NCBI RefSeq assembly: GCF_019898765.1 | Contig: NZ_JAIOKB010000001.1 | Span: 248,001-312,000 of the forward strand | From: Sphingomonas yunnanensis | GTDB lineage: Bacteria; Pseudomonadota; Alphaproteobacteria; Sphingomonadales; Sphingomonadaceae | Length of the DNA stretch: 64,000 bases | Reading direction: 5' to 3' | Shown here: positions 63,635-64,000 of the stretch, one piece after another | Layout: every line of letters begins with the position of its first letter | Position numbering within the stretch: the stretch's first letter is position 1 | Translations under genes and position numbers: made by a program | Notes under the pieces: model-generated | Seen by the model: only the letters and a program-made list of their open reading frames with translations | Told to the model about the DNA's origin: nothing | Databases searched by the model: none

Positions 63635-64000
63635 TGGCCTTTGTGCCCTTCGAGGAGGAACGCCGGCTCGTCGCGGTCGAGCGCGTGTGGCAACCGGCGC
63701 GCGATCAGCATGCCGCGTTGCAGGACATGGTAGAGGAGGCCGCGCGCGTCGCGCATACGCCGATCGCCACCATCTCGATCATCGATCGCCGTCGTCAGTG
63801 CATCCTTGCCAAGGTGGGCGAGGTCGACGAGGACATGCCGCGCGCCGTGTCCTTCTGCGCGCATGCGATCCACCGTCCGGGCGAGCCGATGATCGTGCCC
63901 GATGCGCGCCATGACAAACGGTTCTCCGACAATCCGCTCGTCACCGCCGCGCCGTTCATTCGCTTCTACGCGGGATTACCGCTGGTTGATCGCGCCGGCT
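63635..64000 (+). CDS. GAF-domain sensory protein, N-terminal part (3' truncated by window)
   Basis: 122 residues are visible from the GTG at 63635 (GGATAGG upstream). The sequence VEEAARVAHTPIATISIIDR, RRQCILAKVGEVDEDMPRAV and SFCAHAIHRPGEPMIVPDAR is a GAF domain of the kind found at the N-terminus of histidine kinases and cyclic-di-GMP enzymes; the output domain lies beyond the window. A cysteine-histidine pair (FCAHAI) occurs where related domains bind ligand. A regulatory palindrome lies just upstream. Confidence 0.8.

Overview
This window reads as chromosomal core DNA of a high-GC alphaproteobacterium, most likely a sphingomonad (Sphingomonadales). The evidence is three TonB-dependent receptors, an Entner-Doudoroff gene set, an alphaproteobacterial LexA box (GTTC-N7-GTTC) in front of recA, the style of the divergent SH3/MarR pair, and very GC-rich coding. 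The taxonomic call is inference; there is no rRNA in the window. Coding density is high and many neighbours overlap at ATGA or GTGA junctions.

Layout. 1-2000: 3' part of a TonB receptor converging on a 2OG-Fe(II) oxygenase. 2108-13583: a complete type II secretion operon, gspCDEFGHIJKLMN, followed by tRNA-His. 13801-14853: a leucine dehydrogenase-like gene. 22880-15108 (minus strand): marR, a small SH3-domain gene, argC, then zwf-pgl-edd-glk-eda, which together take glucose or glucose-6-P to pyruvate and glyceraldehyde-3-P. 23090-27129: secG, pyrG and a chemoreceptor. 27243-30375: a small heat-shock gene divergent from a second TonB receptor. 30714-33721: lolC, lolD, a GNAT acetyltransferase and glutathione peroxidase. 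33886-38060: an HdeD-like protein and dnaE. 38044-40783: a TetR/monooxygenase-like divergent pair, a radical SAM gene and a VOC gene. 40805-43889 (minus): UDG-like, soluble lytic transglycosylase, moaB. 44019-51972: ETF-QO, TPR protein, ispE, enoyl-CoA hydratase, recA, methyltransferase, GST. 52028-55721 (minus): LysR and a third TonB receptor. 55880-61464: leucine-degradation genes liuA, liuB, liuD and a MaoC-like hydratase. 61695-64000: L,D-transpeptidase, small lipoprotein, start of a GAF-domain gene.

Connections. Leucine dehydrogenase, isovaleryl-CoA dehydrogenase, the two methylcrotonyl-CoA carboxylase subunits and ETF-QO form most of a leucine-oxidation route feeding electrons to ubiquinone, although they lie in separate clusters. 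Envelope functions (T2SS, Lol export, SecG, lytic transglycosylase, L,D-transpeptidase, TonB receptors) are a second theme.

Most unusual: a family of short intergenic elements made of two hairpin-forming arms in inverted orientation. At 58711-59120 two such arms flank a GIY-YIG endonuclease gene on the opposite strand, and this cassette splits liuB from liuD. The solo elements look like its non-autonomous relatives. I propose, as inference, a REP-like or MITE-like system mobilised by a GIY-YIG nuclease. Other notable signals are a second LexA box between the radical SAM and VOC genes, a hairpin masking the ribosome-binding site of the small heat-shock gene, a double TetR operator, and several uncharacterised palindromes.
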